From: Clostridiales bacterium
GTDB lineage: Bacteria > Bacillota > Clostridia > Oscillospirales > Oscillospiraceae
Assembly (NCBI GenBank): GCA_020859945.1
Contig: JAJBVG010000079.1
Span: 1-64,000 of the forward strand
Reading direction: 5' to 3'
Length of the DNA stretch: 64,000 nucleotides
The notes under the pieces were generated by a model, which worked only from the letters and a program-made list of their open reading frames with translations, was not told the origin of the DNA and searched no databases. A program made the translations under genes and the position numbers. Within the stretch, counting starts at the first letter, position 1. The number at the start of each line of letters is the position of its first letter. Shown piece after piece: positions 16,624 to 23,919 of the stretch.

Positions 16624-16886
16624 TGCTCGACTGCTCCCAGCGACAGAAGCTGCTCCACCGTACTTCGGTAGGCGTCTCTGGCGTGTTCCGGCGTCACATC
16701 GTACTGGGCTGTCAGACTGGCGATGGTTTCCTCCTCCGTGCAGCCCGCCTCGATAGATTTCCAAATCAGCTTTGCAGTGTCGTTCAGCTTGATAAAGCCG
16801 CTGAACCGTTGGCACTCGCGGCCAACCGGGACGGCGACGCAGCGTCCGCCCACGTCCCGCAGGATATAGTTTTTTGTCATCTTCAT
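16620..16886 (-). CDS. PqqD-like (RRE-type) small protein
   Basis: This 88-residue protein has the PqqD/RiPP-recognition-element pattern: an N-terminal strand pair (NYILRDVGGRCVAVPVG), LNDTAKLIWKSIEAG, and a winged-helix half with TIASLTAQYDV. PqqD-type domains bind leader peptides and present them to modifying enzymes. The start at 16886 follows GGAAAGGA and overlaps the stop of the 39-aa ORF (ATGA). Its own stop overlaps the kinase start (ATGA). This tight coupling supports a physical complex of PqqD-like protein and kinase. The track ORF begins too early at 16967. Confidence 0.82.
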   Translation of the reverse strand: MKMTKNYILRDVGGRCVAVPVGRECQRFSGFIKLNDTAKLIWKSIEAGCTEEETIASLTAQYDVTPEHARDAYRSTVEQLLSLGAVEQ

Positions 16887-17002
16887 GCTGTCAGCGTCCT
16901 TTCCAATTTCAACTTCGGTTTTGCCCTGTAAGCAATCAGCCCCGCGGCCACAGCAATTCGCAGCCACAGGGCAATCGGCGTCTCATCAGTTTTCCGGGTC
17001 AC
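16883..17002 (-). CDS. Novel 39-aa coupled microprotein; candidate peptide substrate or membrane peptide
   Basis: This ORF is absent from the track. A GTG at 17002 overlaps the pseudo-receiver stop (GTGA) and the TGA overlaps the PqqD start (ATGA). GCGGAG lies just upstream. The product starts MTRKTDETPIALWLRIAVAA, continues with GLIAYRAKPK and ends in a basic segment (about LKLERTLTA). A hydrophobic stretch (about residues 9-25) sits between a charged head and a basic tail. No stop precedes the GTG for 27 bases and no ATG is available. It could be a single-pass membrane peptide, a RiPP-like precursor recognised by the PqqD protein, or a translation-coupling spacer. The double overlap supports translation; function is unknown. 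Confidence 0.55.
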   Translation of the reverse strand: MTRKTDETPIALWLRIAVAAGLIAYRAKPKLKLERTLTA

Positions 17003-17421
17003 TTCTCCGCAGGAGGCGAACCATACCTAGTATCCGTCGGCGGTTCCTCCGCGGAGAGGCCACAGGCGTTCAAGGCGAGGGCAACGCCCTCCTGAGTGGG
17101 AGGGAGCAGGCCGAAGCAAGTCACATGGATCCGGTAAGAGTACACGCCGTTGTCCGGGTCAGAGAACCAGAGCATCCGGGCAAGCGGGTTGTTCTCCCGA
17201 ATTTTGGCGGCAGTTTCCCGTCCGCGTTTGCCGCGCGTCGCGACGACCATGACCAGATAGGGGTTCCGCTTGACAAAGGAAAGGTATCGGGGCAGTGCGT
17301 CCCATCCAATATAAGGTTGGATAAGGGCCCACTTGCCCCGACTGCGGGCCGCATCGCGGAGAAGGGGAATCAGCGCTCTGATATCCTCCTCGCAATCTGC
17401 GTAAATCACAAACCGAACCAT
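16999..17421 (-). CDS. Pseudo-receiver (degenerate REC) protein
   Basis: This 140-residue protein is the first gene after the LytTR-controlled promoter. Its layout resembles a response-regulator receiver: VRFVIYADCEEDIRALI at the N-terminus, and SYRIHVTCFGLLPPT near residue 105, matching SYGIHALDFLVKPIQ of the LytTR regulator encoded at 18996-19742. The strand that should carry the phosphoacceptor aspartate reads LVMVVATRG and has none, and the conserved lysine is replaced. It should not be phosphorylated and has no DNA-binding domain. The ATG at 17421 follows GGAGGGGG; the track start at 17523 lies upstream of the predicted transcription start. It may bind the sensor or regulator, or be a scaffold. 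Confidence 0.62.
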   Translation of the reverse strand: MVRFVIYADCEEDIRALIPLLRDAARSRGKWALIQPYIGWDALPRYLSFVKRNPYLVMVVATRGKRGRETAAKIRENNPLARMLWFSDPDNGVYSYRIHVTCFGLLPPTQEGVALALNACGLSAEEPPTDTRYGSPPAEK

Positions 17422-17494
17422 CTTCCCCCTCCGTTCCTGGTTCATGGGGCTTGGGGCAGTGCGCCGCATTCTCCAGGCACCCCACGGTGCATTT

Positions 17495-17523
17495 AATGTA
17501 CCATTTTGGAGGAGTTTTTTCAA
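17495..17523 (-). promoter_or_regulatory. SigA promoter of the pseudo-receiver/PqqD/exporter/cpsD operon
   Basis: On the minus strand TTGAAA and TACATT are separated by exactly 17 bp, directly downstream of two LytTR-type repeats. The predicted start is near 17487, about 65 nt before the first ATG. Confidence 0.78.
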
Positions 17524-17533
17524 GGGATTTTGC

Positions 17534-17562
17534 CTGAACGGTCAAAATCCTGCGTAAACGGT
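17534..17562 (-). promoter_or_regulatory. LytTR operator: two direct repeats ACCGTTTAC / ACCGTTCAG
   Basis: Two 9-bp repeats (minus strand) start 20 bp apart, about two helical turns, and the proximal one ends 10 bp before the -35 box. They fit the general LytTR-box form (A/T)(A/C)(C/A)GTTN(A/G)(T/G), the second perfectly and the first with one mismatch. The adjacent upstream regulator gene encodes a LytTR domain, so it is the natural ligand. Confidence 0.75.
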
Positions 17563-17676
17563 AAGCGGTTCCAAAATTTAAAGCGTTTTATGTAATATTT
17601 TTGTGCAGTTTGCCATAGTCGAACAGCCGTATTTGCTGACAGACCGCGTCGATATTGGCCCACCTATCGCGGGACC

Positions 17677-18993
17677 TCAATGGGGCAGCGCCAGCGACAC
17701 CGAGGCATAGAACACCTCGTCCTCCCAGGTGAAAAAGACCGCGCCGTTGTGATTGGAGGCGATGGTACGCACCGAAGCTGTCCCCAGTCCGAATCCGTCA
17801 TGCCGGGAAGAGCAGAGCTTTCCATCCTTCCAGGTCGGTTCCCGCAGGCAGGTGTTGTCGATGGCCAGCAGCAGCGTGTCCCCCTGGGTTTTGGCCAGAA
17901 CGCGGATAAAGGGCGCAGTGCCGACCGCGTCCCGGCAGGAGAGTAGGGCGTTTTCCAGCAGGTTGCCCAGCATGGAGCAGAACTCTGGTTCGCTGATGGG
18001 CAGCGTCTCCGGCAGGTCCAGCCCCGCAGAAAAGTCGATGCCGGACTGGAGCGCCTCTTCATGATAGTAGCAGACGATTGTGTTGACGGCGTAGTTTTTG
18101 CAGAAAAAGACGGTCCTTTCCGGCGGCAGAGCGTCCTGATAGCGTTCCACATATTCCCGGAGGGCGTCCTGATCCCCGGTGCTCAGGTACTGGTTGATGA
18201 GACGCAGGTGCTGGGACAGGTCGTGCCGCGCCTGCCGGGTCTCGTCCATGTAGCGGGCAATTTGGCTGTACTGGGTGCGCTGGAGAGCCAGCAGGTTTTC
18301 CTGCTGGGTGGCCTTTTCCTCCAGCGCGGCCTCGTGGCGGATGCTGTCCAGTGCCCGGAGCAGGACACCGTACACGGCGACTATGTCCAGAAAAAGCAGC
18401 ACGTAGGCCAGGAAAAACCGGAACTGATGCACGTTTTGCGGGGTATGATTTCCGTTGTAGAGCTGGACGATCAACGTGGTCAGAGTCGGTAAAATCCAAA
18501 TCACATGCCAGAAAGAGGGCGCCTCCGTCGAAAACACCTTGTCCTTGGTGCGCTTCAGGAACAGCGTGACGAACGGGAGCGTCACGCCCAGGATAATCAC
18601 CTGGAACAACGTGCTTCGCAGCGTGTCGAAGGTCATATTGGGGTCGTAAAAGAGCATACACTCCAGATACCGCGCCGTCCCCCACACCAGGGAGATGTAG
18701 TCAAAGACAAAGACGTAAAGGAAAATCACCTTCCAGCGGTCCGCCTGGACGCAGATGAGAAAAATCACAAAACAGGCCGGGGCAAAGATGCCCTCTATAA
18801 GGGTCACTCCGTTGCCGCCCCGCGCCGACAGCGCCGCATAAAGAAACGACTGGAGCAGTTGGGCGGTGCCGACCACCAGGACGACGGTCCGGGTGGAGAA
18901 GCGGAGCTGTTTCCGAAACGGATAATAGGCCAGCAGCCGATAGGGGAGCGTGCCTGCCGTTGCGTAGAGGAACGCGATCCAAAACCGTTCCAT
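17677..18993 (-). CDS. AgrC-type sensor histidine kinase (GHKL ATPase)
   Basis: This 438-residue kinase has an N-terminal membrane sensor with about six helices (residues 1-220), a dimerisation coiled coil, the phospho-acceptor segment QARHDLSQHLRLINQYL (about residue 270) and a C-terminal GHKL ATPase with LLENALLSC (N box) and DGFGLGTASVRTIA (G box). This architecture matches AgrC/ComD-type sensors, which usually detect secreted peptides. The ATG at 18993 lies two bases after the stop of the response regulator. The ligand is unknown; products of the downstream exporter operon are plausible candidates. Confidence 0.9.
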   Translation of the reverse strand: MERFWIAFLYATAGTLPYRLLAYYPFRKQLRFSTRTVVLVVGTAQLLQSFLYAALSARGGNGVTLIEGIFAPACFVIFLICVQADRWKVIFLYVFVFDYISLVWGTARYLECMLFYDPNMTFDTLRSTLFQVIILGVTLPFVTLFLKRTKDKVFSTEAPSFWHVIWILPTLTTLIVQLYNGNHTPQNVHQFRFFLAYVLLFLDIVAVYGVLLRALDSIRHEAALEEKATQQENLLALQRTQYSQIARYMDETRQARHDLSQHLRLINQYLSTGDQDALREYVERYQDALPPERTVFFCKNYAVNTIVCYYHEEALQSGIDFSAGLDLPETLPISEPEFCSMLGNLLENALLSCRDAVGTAPFIRVLAKTQGDTLLLAIDNTCLREPTWKDGKLCSSRHDGFGLGTASVRTIASNHNGAVFFTWEDEVFYASVSLALPH

Positions 18994-18995
18994 TC

Positions 18996-19742
18996 TCAAA
19001 CCCCCTTTGTGCGCAGCTGCACAAACTGAAACCGCTGGTATGCCTCGATGGTTTCCTTCGTTTTTCGCCTGCTGCAAAAAAGACGGCGTCCGTCCTTCAA
19101 ACAGATGTCCCCTTTGGAGCTGATGGAGACGACAAAGGAGAAGTTGACAGACATCCCGCGGGCATACTCATAAAAGCGCCCGGTCTTTGGCAGCAGATCC
19201 ATCAGTTCTCCGTGCTTCTGCGCTGTGAACACGTCTCCGGCTGCGGTGTGGAGCACACAGCCCCGTGGGACGGCCTCGATGTCGATCAGATCCTCCAGTA
19301 AAACGCTTCGGGTGGGCAGCGCCCTTCCGTCTGTGTCTTTCCCCTTGACGTCCAGGTATTCCGGGGAGGCCGCCGCCTCCCGCAGCCGTCCCATGCACCA
19401 GGGAATGGCCTCCGGCTGGATGGGTTTGACCAGGAAGTCCAGGGCGTGGATGCCGTAGCTGTCCAGGGCAAAGCCCTTTTCCGTGGTGGTAAAAACAATG
19501 GGCAGGTATTCGTCCTTTTCCCGTACCTTCCAGGCAGCGTCAATGCCGGTCATGCCCTTGCCCAGCATGATGTCCAGAAAGATGGCGCTGCAAAATCCCC
19601 GGCGGAAGTCTGCCAGAAAATCCTCCGCGCTGGAGTAAACAGAAAATTCCACAGGCTCGTCGTGGGCGGCGCAGTCGCTTTTGATGAGATCCATCAGATG
19701 CTTCCTGTCTGCCTCTATATCCTCTACGATGACGAAATGCAT
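18996..19742 (-). CDS. LytTR-family response regulator
   Basis: This 248-residue AgrA-like regulator has a receiver domain at residues 1-120 with phosphoacceptor Asp57 in IFLDIML, acidic pair ED near residues 7-8 and the DFLVKP lysine motif. The C-terminal LytTR DNA-binding domain covers about 140-245, with typical phrases such as GCVLHTAAGDVF and YEYARGMSVNFSFV. It is the first gene of the two-component pair. The likely target is the direct-repeat operator at 17534-17562, 150 bp beyond the kinase gene. No good LytTR repeats were seen before its own gene, so autoregulation is not supported. Confidence 0.92.
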   Translation of the reverse strand: MHFVIVEDIEADRKHLMDLIKSDCAAHDEPVEFSVYSSAEDFLADFRRGFCSAIFLDIMLGKGMTGIDAAWKVREKDEYLPIVFTTTEKGFALDSYGIHALDFLVKPIQPEAIPWCMGRLREAAASPEYLDVKGKDTDGRALPTRSVLLEDLIDIEAVPRGCVLHTAAGDVFTAQKHGELMDLLPKTGRFYEYARGMSVNFSFVVSISSKGDICLKDGRRLFCSRRKTKETIEAYQRFQFVQLRTKGV

Positions 19743-20075
19743 AAAACCACCTCATATGTTGCGAAGGTCCCACAGTGGTTGGCTGTTTGCGCGCGTTTTT
19801 TTCAAAATAGATGGGCGGTAGACAGCCCTGAAAGATTTCTGCGTCCTGCCGCAGAGAAAGTGGACTTCCACCTATAAGCGAAAATAGTTTAGCACAGAAG
19901 GCGTATTACAAACAAGAGTAAATATAAACAGAATTATAACGTTTTAAAGGGGGGAACGCCGCACAATGAAAACGCCAAATCCAGGTGTCGGCGACGGACA
20001 AAGCGCTCAAACCCCCTGTGACGCCGTCCCGGTCAGGTTCCGGAAAACCGCGCCTCAGGGGGCAAGGGAAATATT
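19743..20075. other. Intergenic region between the LytTR system and the DUF2344 gene
   Basis: These 333 bp are AT-rich around 19870-19945 and hold the probable leader and promoter of the two-component operon. A plus-strand ORF (19966-20106, 46 codons, with a GGGGGG-type ribosome site) is possible, but it overlaps the opposite gene and has no other support. In many Firmicutes the DUF2344 gene is followed by a ribonuclease G gene; none is present here, so this is a probable junction of the accessory locus. Confidence 0.4.
19886..19915 (-). promoter_or_regulatory. Possible promoter of the LytTR two-component operon
   Basis: Minus strand TTGTTT and TAAACT are 18 bp apart in an AT-rich patch, about 145 bp before the regulator ATG. 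The match is fair. Confidence 0.4.
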
Positions 20076-20750
20076 TCAACGGAAAACGGCGCCGTCCTCG
20101 CCGTAAACCTCGTTTCGGTGGCAGCGCACGAAGTCCGGTTTGGCCGCTGGCGTTTCCGCCGACAGGGTGTCGATAATGAGAGCGGGGTTCAGTCCCGGGT
20201 TCTGAGCGGCCAGGCGCGCGGAAAAAATCAGCTTGTCCGGTTGCTCCTCCAATGACAAGCTTTTCACCATTGGGATGATGTCCAGCTCGGTGTAGCCTTT
20301 TTTTGCCTTTTTGGATTTCTTCTGGATGACGCAGCTCTCCCGGCCCAGCAGCTCCCGCAGGGCGGCGGGGGCGGCGGTGGGAACGCCGTCGTCGTATTCC
20401 AGCGTCACCGTCCAGTCCAGGTCCACGATTTTTTTGCAGGGGATCTTCGCCTCGTAGCACTCCCGGACATGGATTCCTTCGGGCAGAGCGCGGTTCAGTC
20501 GCTCTACCACCTCGTCGAAGGAGAAAGGGGACTCCAGGTTGAACTCCAGAATCTCGCAGTCGCTGGAGTACCCCAGGCTCAGGGGCAGGGCGATGGAGAC
20601 GAACACATGGCGGTTGAAGCCTTCGGTCTGCCAAATTTCCACCCCGGAGCGGAGAAACGCCCGTTGGAAGGTGGCCATCAGGTCCAGATGGGAGATGTAG
20701 CAGGCCCGTCCGCTCTTGGTAAAGAGCAGCCTGTTTTTGTGCATTGCCAT
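20076..20750 (-). CDS. TIGR03936-family radical-SAM-linked protein (DUF2344)
   Basis: This 224-residue protein matches the DUF2344/TIGR03936 family: the N-terminal RLLFTKSGRACYISHLDLMA and a later phrase PLSLGYSSDCEILEF are characteristic. In many Firmicutes it is encoded right after a TIGR03960 radical SAM protein, or is fused to it, as here (3 bp gap). Its biochemical job is not established; a part in tRNA or rRNA modification has been suggested by genomic context (ribosomal protein and RNase G neighbours). No cofactor motif is seen in it. Confidence 0.82.
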   Translation of the reverse strand: MAMHKNRLLFTKSGRACYISHLDLMATFQRAFLRSGVEIWQTEGFNRHVFVSIALPLSLGYSSDCEILEFNLESPFSFDEVVERLNRALPEGIHVRECYEAKIPCKKIVDLDWTVTLEYDDGVPTAAPAALRELLGRESCVIQKKSKKAKKGYTELDIIPMVKSLSLEEQPDKLIFSARLAAQNPGLNPALIIDTLSAETPAAKPDFVRCHRNEVYGEDGAVFR

Positions 20751-20753
20751 CGC

Positions 20754-22598
20754 TTACCTCCTGTCCTCGTCGCAGACCCCGCCGGGGATCAGCTTGGTCG
20801 CGCCGCAGCCCATACACTTCACCCGGCAGTCCGGGGTGATGACAGACTTGTACGCCTGCTCCCGCTCCCGCCACAGGTAGTCGGGCCGCACGCCCACGTC
20901 GATCATGGACCAGGGCAGCACCTCGCAGCGGGGGCGCTCCCGCCGGGCGTAAAAGTCCGGGGCGGTGCCGGTGGCGGCAAAGGCATCCATCCACCGCTGG
21001 AAGGAGAAGTAGTCGCTCCAGGAATCCATTTTGCCGCCGGTGCGCCAGACCTCCTCCAGCGCCCGGCCCAGCCGCCGGTCGCCCCGTGCCAAAACCGCCT
21101 CGATGTAGCTGGTGTCAGTCTCGTGCCAGTTGTACTGGATGGATTTGTTGTGAATGGCCCCCCGCAGCAGGTCCACCCGGCGCTGGTATTCCTCCATGGA
21201 AATTTGCTCTTCCCACTGGAAGGGGGTGAAGGGCTTGGGGACGAAAAAGGAGGTAGAGATGGTAATGCGCACGCCACGGGCGCGGCTGGCGGCGTGGTTC
21301 CGCCAGGTCCAGTAGACCTTTTGGGCCAGGTCCGCGATGCCCAGCACATCCTCGTCGGTCTCGGTGGGAAGGCCCAGCATAAAGTAGAGCTTGACCGCGC
21401 TGCACCCGCCCTCGAACACCGTCTGACAGGACTTCAACAGGTCCTCCTCGGTGACGTTTTTGTTGATGGCGTCCCGGAGCCGCTGGGTGCCCGCTTCCGG
21501 CGCGAAGGTGATGGAGCTTTTGCGGGAGCGCTGGAGCCGCTGCATCAGCGACATGGAGAAGCCGTCCGCCCGGAGGGAGGGCAGGTTCAGGTTGATGTTC
21601 CGGGGTTCGCAGTAGTCCAGCAGGCCGTCGCAGACCGCCTCCAGCCCCCGGTAGTCGCTGGAGGACAGGCTGGAAAGCGTCACCTCCTGATAGCCGGAGT
21701 CCTTGCAGGACTCAATGCCCTGTTCCACCAATGTTTTCACGCTTTTGGGCCGGACGGGGCGGTAGCAGTACCCCGCCTGACAGAACCGGCAGCCCCGGAT
21801 GCAGCCCCGGAATACCTCCAGCATCACCCGGTCGTGGACGATTTCGGTGGAGGGGACAATGGTGTGGGTGGGGTAATAGGACTTGTCCATGTCCCGGACG
21901 ATGCGTTTCGTCACCAGCGGCGGCGCGCCGTGGGTGGGGGTGATGGCGTGAATGGTGCCGTCGGCGTTGTAGGACACGTCATAAAAGGCGGGGACGTAAA
22001 TGCCCTGGATCTGCGCTGCCCGCTCCAGGAAGACCAGCCGGCTGCCGCCCTCCCGTTTGACCTGGCGGTACAGTTCAATGAGTTCACAGTTGACCTCCTC
22101 GCCCTCGCCCAGGATGAACAGGTCGATGAAGTCGGCCAAAGGTTCCCCGTTGTAAGCGCAGGTGCCTCCTGCCACCACGATGGGGTCGTTTTCGCCCCGC
22201 TGGTCGCTGTGGAGGGGGATGCCGCCCAGGTCCAGCATATTCAGCACGTTGGTATAGGCCATCTCGTAGCCCAGGGAGAAGCCCACCATGTCGAAAGCGG
22301 AGAGTGGGTCGCCGCTCTCCAGCGCGTAGAGGGGGAGGTTTGCCCGGCGCAGCTCGTCCTCCATGTCTCCCCAGGGGGCGAAGCACCGCTCACACCAGAC
22401 GCCCTCCATCTCATTGATGACGCCGTAGAGAATGCGCAGTCCCAGGTTGGACATGCCGATTTCGTAGGTGTCGGGGAAACAGAAGGCGAAGCGGGTGTCT
22501 ACCGTCGCCTTGTCCTTGATGATTTCATTGTATTCTCCGCCGGTGTAGCGGGCGGGTTTTTGCACCCGGAGCAAAATGCGTTCCAGTTTGGGGTCCAT
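20754..22598 (-). CDS. TIGR03960-family B12-binding-like radical SAM protein
   Basis: This 614-residue protein has an N-terminal B12-binding-like Rossmann domain (about 40-190, DMVGFSLGYEMAYTNVLNML) and a radical SAM core with CxxxCxxC in FRGCIRGCRFCQAGYCYRPV (about residues 256-275). Radical SAM enzymes bind a 4Fe-4S cluster and S-adenosylmethionine to make a 5'-deoxyadenosyl radical. A C-terminal part carries CRVKCMGCGATKL, a possible second metal site. It precedes the DUF2344 protein in one operon. The substrate of this widespread clostridial pair is unknown. Confidence 0.88.
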   Translation of the reverse strand: MDPKLERILLRVQKPARYTGGEYNEIIKDKATVDTRFAFCFPDTYEIGMSNLGLRILYGVINEMEGVWCERCFAPWGDMEDELRRANLPLYALESGDPLSAFDMVGFSLGYEMAYTNVLNMLDLGGIPLHSDQRGENDPIVVAGGTCAYNGEPLADFIDLFILGEGEEVNCELIELYRQVKREGGSRLVFLERAAQIQGIYVPAFYDVSYNADGTIHAITPTHGAPPLVTKRIVRDMDKSYYPTHTIVPSTEIVHDRVMLEVFRGCIRGCRFCQAGYCYRPVRPKSVKTLVEQGIESCKDSGYQEVTLSSLSSSDYRGLEAVCDGLLDYCEPRNINLNLPSLRADGFSMSLMQRLQRSRKSSITFAPEAGTQRLRDAINKNVTEEDLLKSCQTVFEGGCSAVKLYFMLGLPTETDEDVLGIADLAQKVYWTWRNHAASRARGVRITISTSFFVPKPFTPFQWEEQISMEEYQRRVDLLRGAIHNKSIQYNWHETDTSYIEAVLARGDRRLGRALEEVWRTGGKMDSWSDYFSFQRWMDAFAATGTAPDFYARRERPRCEVLPWSMIDVGVRPDYLWREREQAYKSVITPDCRVKCMGCGATKLIPGGVCDEDRR

Positions 22599-22689
22599 AT
22601 CGGTACCTGCCTTTTGGGGCCGTGTGGGAAAGTTCCCGGCCCGGTGTAGTCCTCACCATTTTACCCGATTGTATGGAAAAAAACAAGTG

Positions 22690-23292
22690 CTAGACGTTCC
22701 TTTCCTGTTCGGAAAGAATCAGCCACACCGCCACCACCAACAGAGAAGGGTTGCCCAGCGCCGCGCACCATGCCCCCGGTGGCAGCAGCGCCAGCTTCAG
22801 CAGCCGGGAAAGGCCCGCTGTCACCCGGTCCGCCCGGTCCAGGGGACAGAGAGCGCTCAGCGCCCCGTGGAGAACGCGGCTGCCGTCCAGCGGGAGGATG
22901 GGGAGCAGGTTGAACAGAGCCAGCATCAGACTGGCCCCGGCAAAAAGATAGCGCAGCTGGCCGGGCAGGGGAGAGGCCAGCGCAAGGGCCGCCGTGAGCA
23001 GATTGACCAGCGGTCCCGCCAGCGCCACCAGACACTCCTCCGCTCCGCTGCGGCACCGCCCACCCAAATCCAGTTCCGCTCCCACCAGCGATAGCCGCAG
23101 ACGGCGGACGGGAACGCCCAGCGCCCGGCAGCAGAGGATGTGACCCATCTCGTGGAGGGCGGCGGCCAGGCCGCAGCAGCCCAGCACCGGCCCCACTCCT
23201 GTATAGAGCAGCAGCGCCAGCAGAAAGAGAAAGTCCGCCGTCAGCGTCACTCGCCCAGCGGTCAGCCCCCGGCGGTCGAAGCGGACGCTCAC
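22690..23292 (-). CDS. SpoIVFB-like M50 intramembrane metalloprotease
   Basis: This 200-residue site-2 protease family protein has several membrane helices. The zinc motif HEMGH (about residues 47-51) lies in the first helix pair, and NLLPILPLDGSR (about 127-138) supplies the third ligand. Short M50 proteases of this type include SpoIVFB, which releases pro-sigma-K during sporulation. The position next to a small membrane protein and radical SAM genes is the usual clostridial spoIVFA-spoIVFB context. Its start overlaps the stop of the upstream gene by 4 bp. Confidence 0.83.
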   Translation of the reverse strand: MSVRFDRRGLTAGRVTLTADFLFLLALLLYTGVGPVLGCCGLAAALHEMGHILCCRALGVPVRRLRLSLVGAELDLGGRCRSGAEECLVALAGPLVNLLTAALALASPLPGQLRYLFAGASLMLALFNLLPILPLDGSRVLHGALSALCPLDRADRVTAGLSRLLKLALLPPGAWCAALGNPSLLVVAVWLILSEQERNV

Positions 23293-23720
23293 TCTTCAAT
23301 CGGGAGCAGATGGGCGCAGAGGGCCGCCGCGTCCCCGTCCCAGGTCAGGAAAAACTGCACCTCCTCTGATAAGAGAATGTTTGCCGCTGCGGGAAGGGCC
23401 TCGTCCACCGCCGTCTCCGCCGGGGCGAACACCGCCACGCACCAGTCGCCCACCGCCTCCAGTGGGTCGCCGCCCTGGGCCAGTTCCTCCCCAAGAGCGG
23501 AAAAGGCGGCTTGGAAGTCGGTGGTGCCGGTCAGCGCCTCCGTCAGATACTGCTGATACACCGCCGTTTGCTGGGGAAACTGGGTCTTGCCCACAAAGCA
23601 GACCAGAAACAGCCCCACCGCCGCCAGCAGTTGGGCCAGCGCACCCAGCCCGGTGGCGGAGCGCCGTCTGTTTCGCTCCCGCCGGGGCGGGTGGTTCTTT
23701 GTGCCGTAGGTCATCGCCAT
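23289..23720 (-). CDS. Small membrane protein in the SpoIVFA position
   Basis: This 143-residue protein has an Arg-rich N-terminus (RRERNRRRS), one membrane helix at about 27-46 (ALAQLLAAVGLFLVCF) and an external domain of about 95 residues. It is much shorter than B. subtilis SpoIVFA and no LytM/M23 fold is visible. Coupling to the M50 protease gene (4-bp overlap) suggests it anchors or regulates that protease. The start is the ATG at 23720 after AGGAGG; the track ORF (23894) starts too early, across the divergent rplS promoter. Confidence 0.55.
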   Translation of the reverse strand: MAMTYGTKNHPPRRERNRRRSATGLGALAQLLAAVGLFLVCFVGKTQFPQQTAVYQQYLTEALTGTTDFQAAFSALGEELAQGGDPLEAVGDWCVAVFAPAETAVDEALPAAANILLSEEVQFFLTWDGDAAALCAHLLPIEE

Positions 23721-23787
23721 TGCAATCGCCTCCTGTCCCTGACCTATGCCCGTCCCGCGAAAATCAGAACAAAAACGCAAAAAACGC

Positions 23788-23816
23788 TTGCAATTCCATC
23801 GCAGGTGTGATATAGT
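23788..23816 (+). promoter_or_regulatory. SigA promoter of rplS
   Basis: TTGCAA and TATAGT are separated by 17 bp. A leader of about 100 nt follows, a position where Firmicutes can carry an L19 leader element, but I could not recognise its fold here. Confidence 0.82.
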
Positions 23817-23919
23817 GTACCGGTCTGAACAAAGGGTGGTCCTCTGCCACAGCCCCAAGCGGAGCGGGACAAGGTTCCCAGCGGGCATGAACACCTATAA
23901 TCACAGGAGGAAACAAACC

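Noticed and set aside
11186-17421. A complete lasso-peptide gene cluster
   Set aside because: PqqD-like and HPr-kinase-like genes are present, but no asparagine-synthetase-like cyclase or transglutaminase-like protease was found.
17422-17545. Short peptides in the leader of the pseudo-receiver gene (MKKLLQNGTL..., MTVQAKSLEK...)
   Set aside because: Their starts lie at or upstream of the predicted promoter boxes, so they would not be transcribed; no ribosome sites.
19966-20106. 46-aa plus-strand ORF with a GGGGGG-type ribosome site
   Set aside because: It overlaps the 3' end of the DUF2344 gene and shows no family features; insufficient support.
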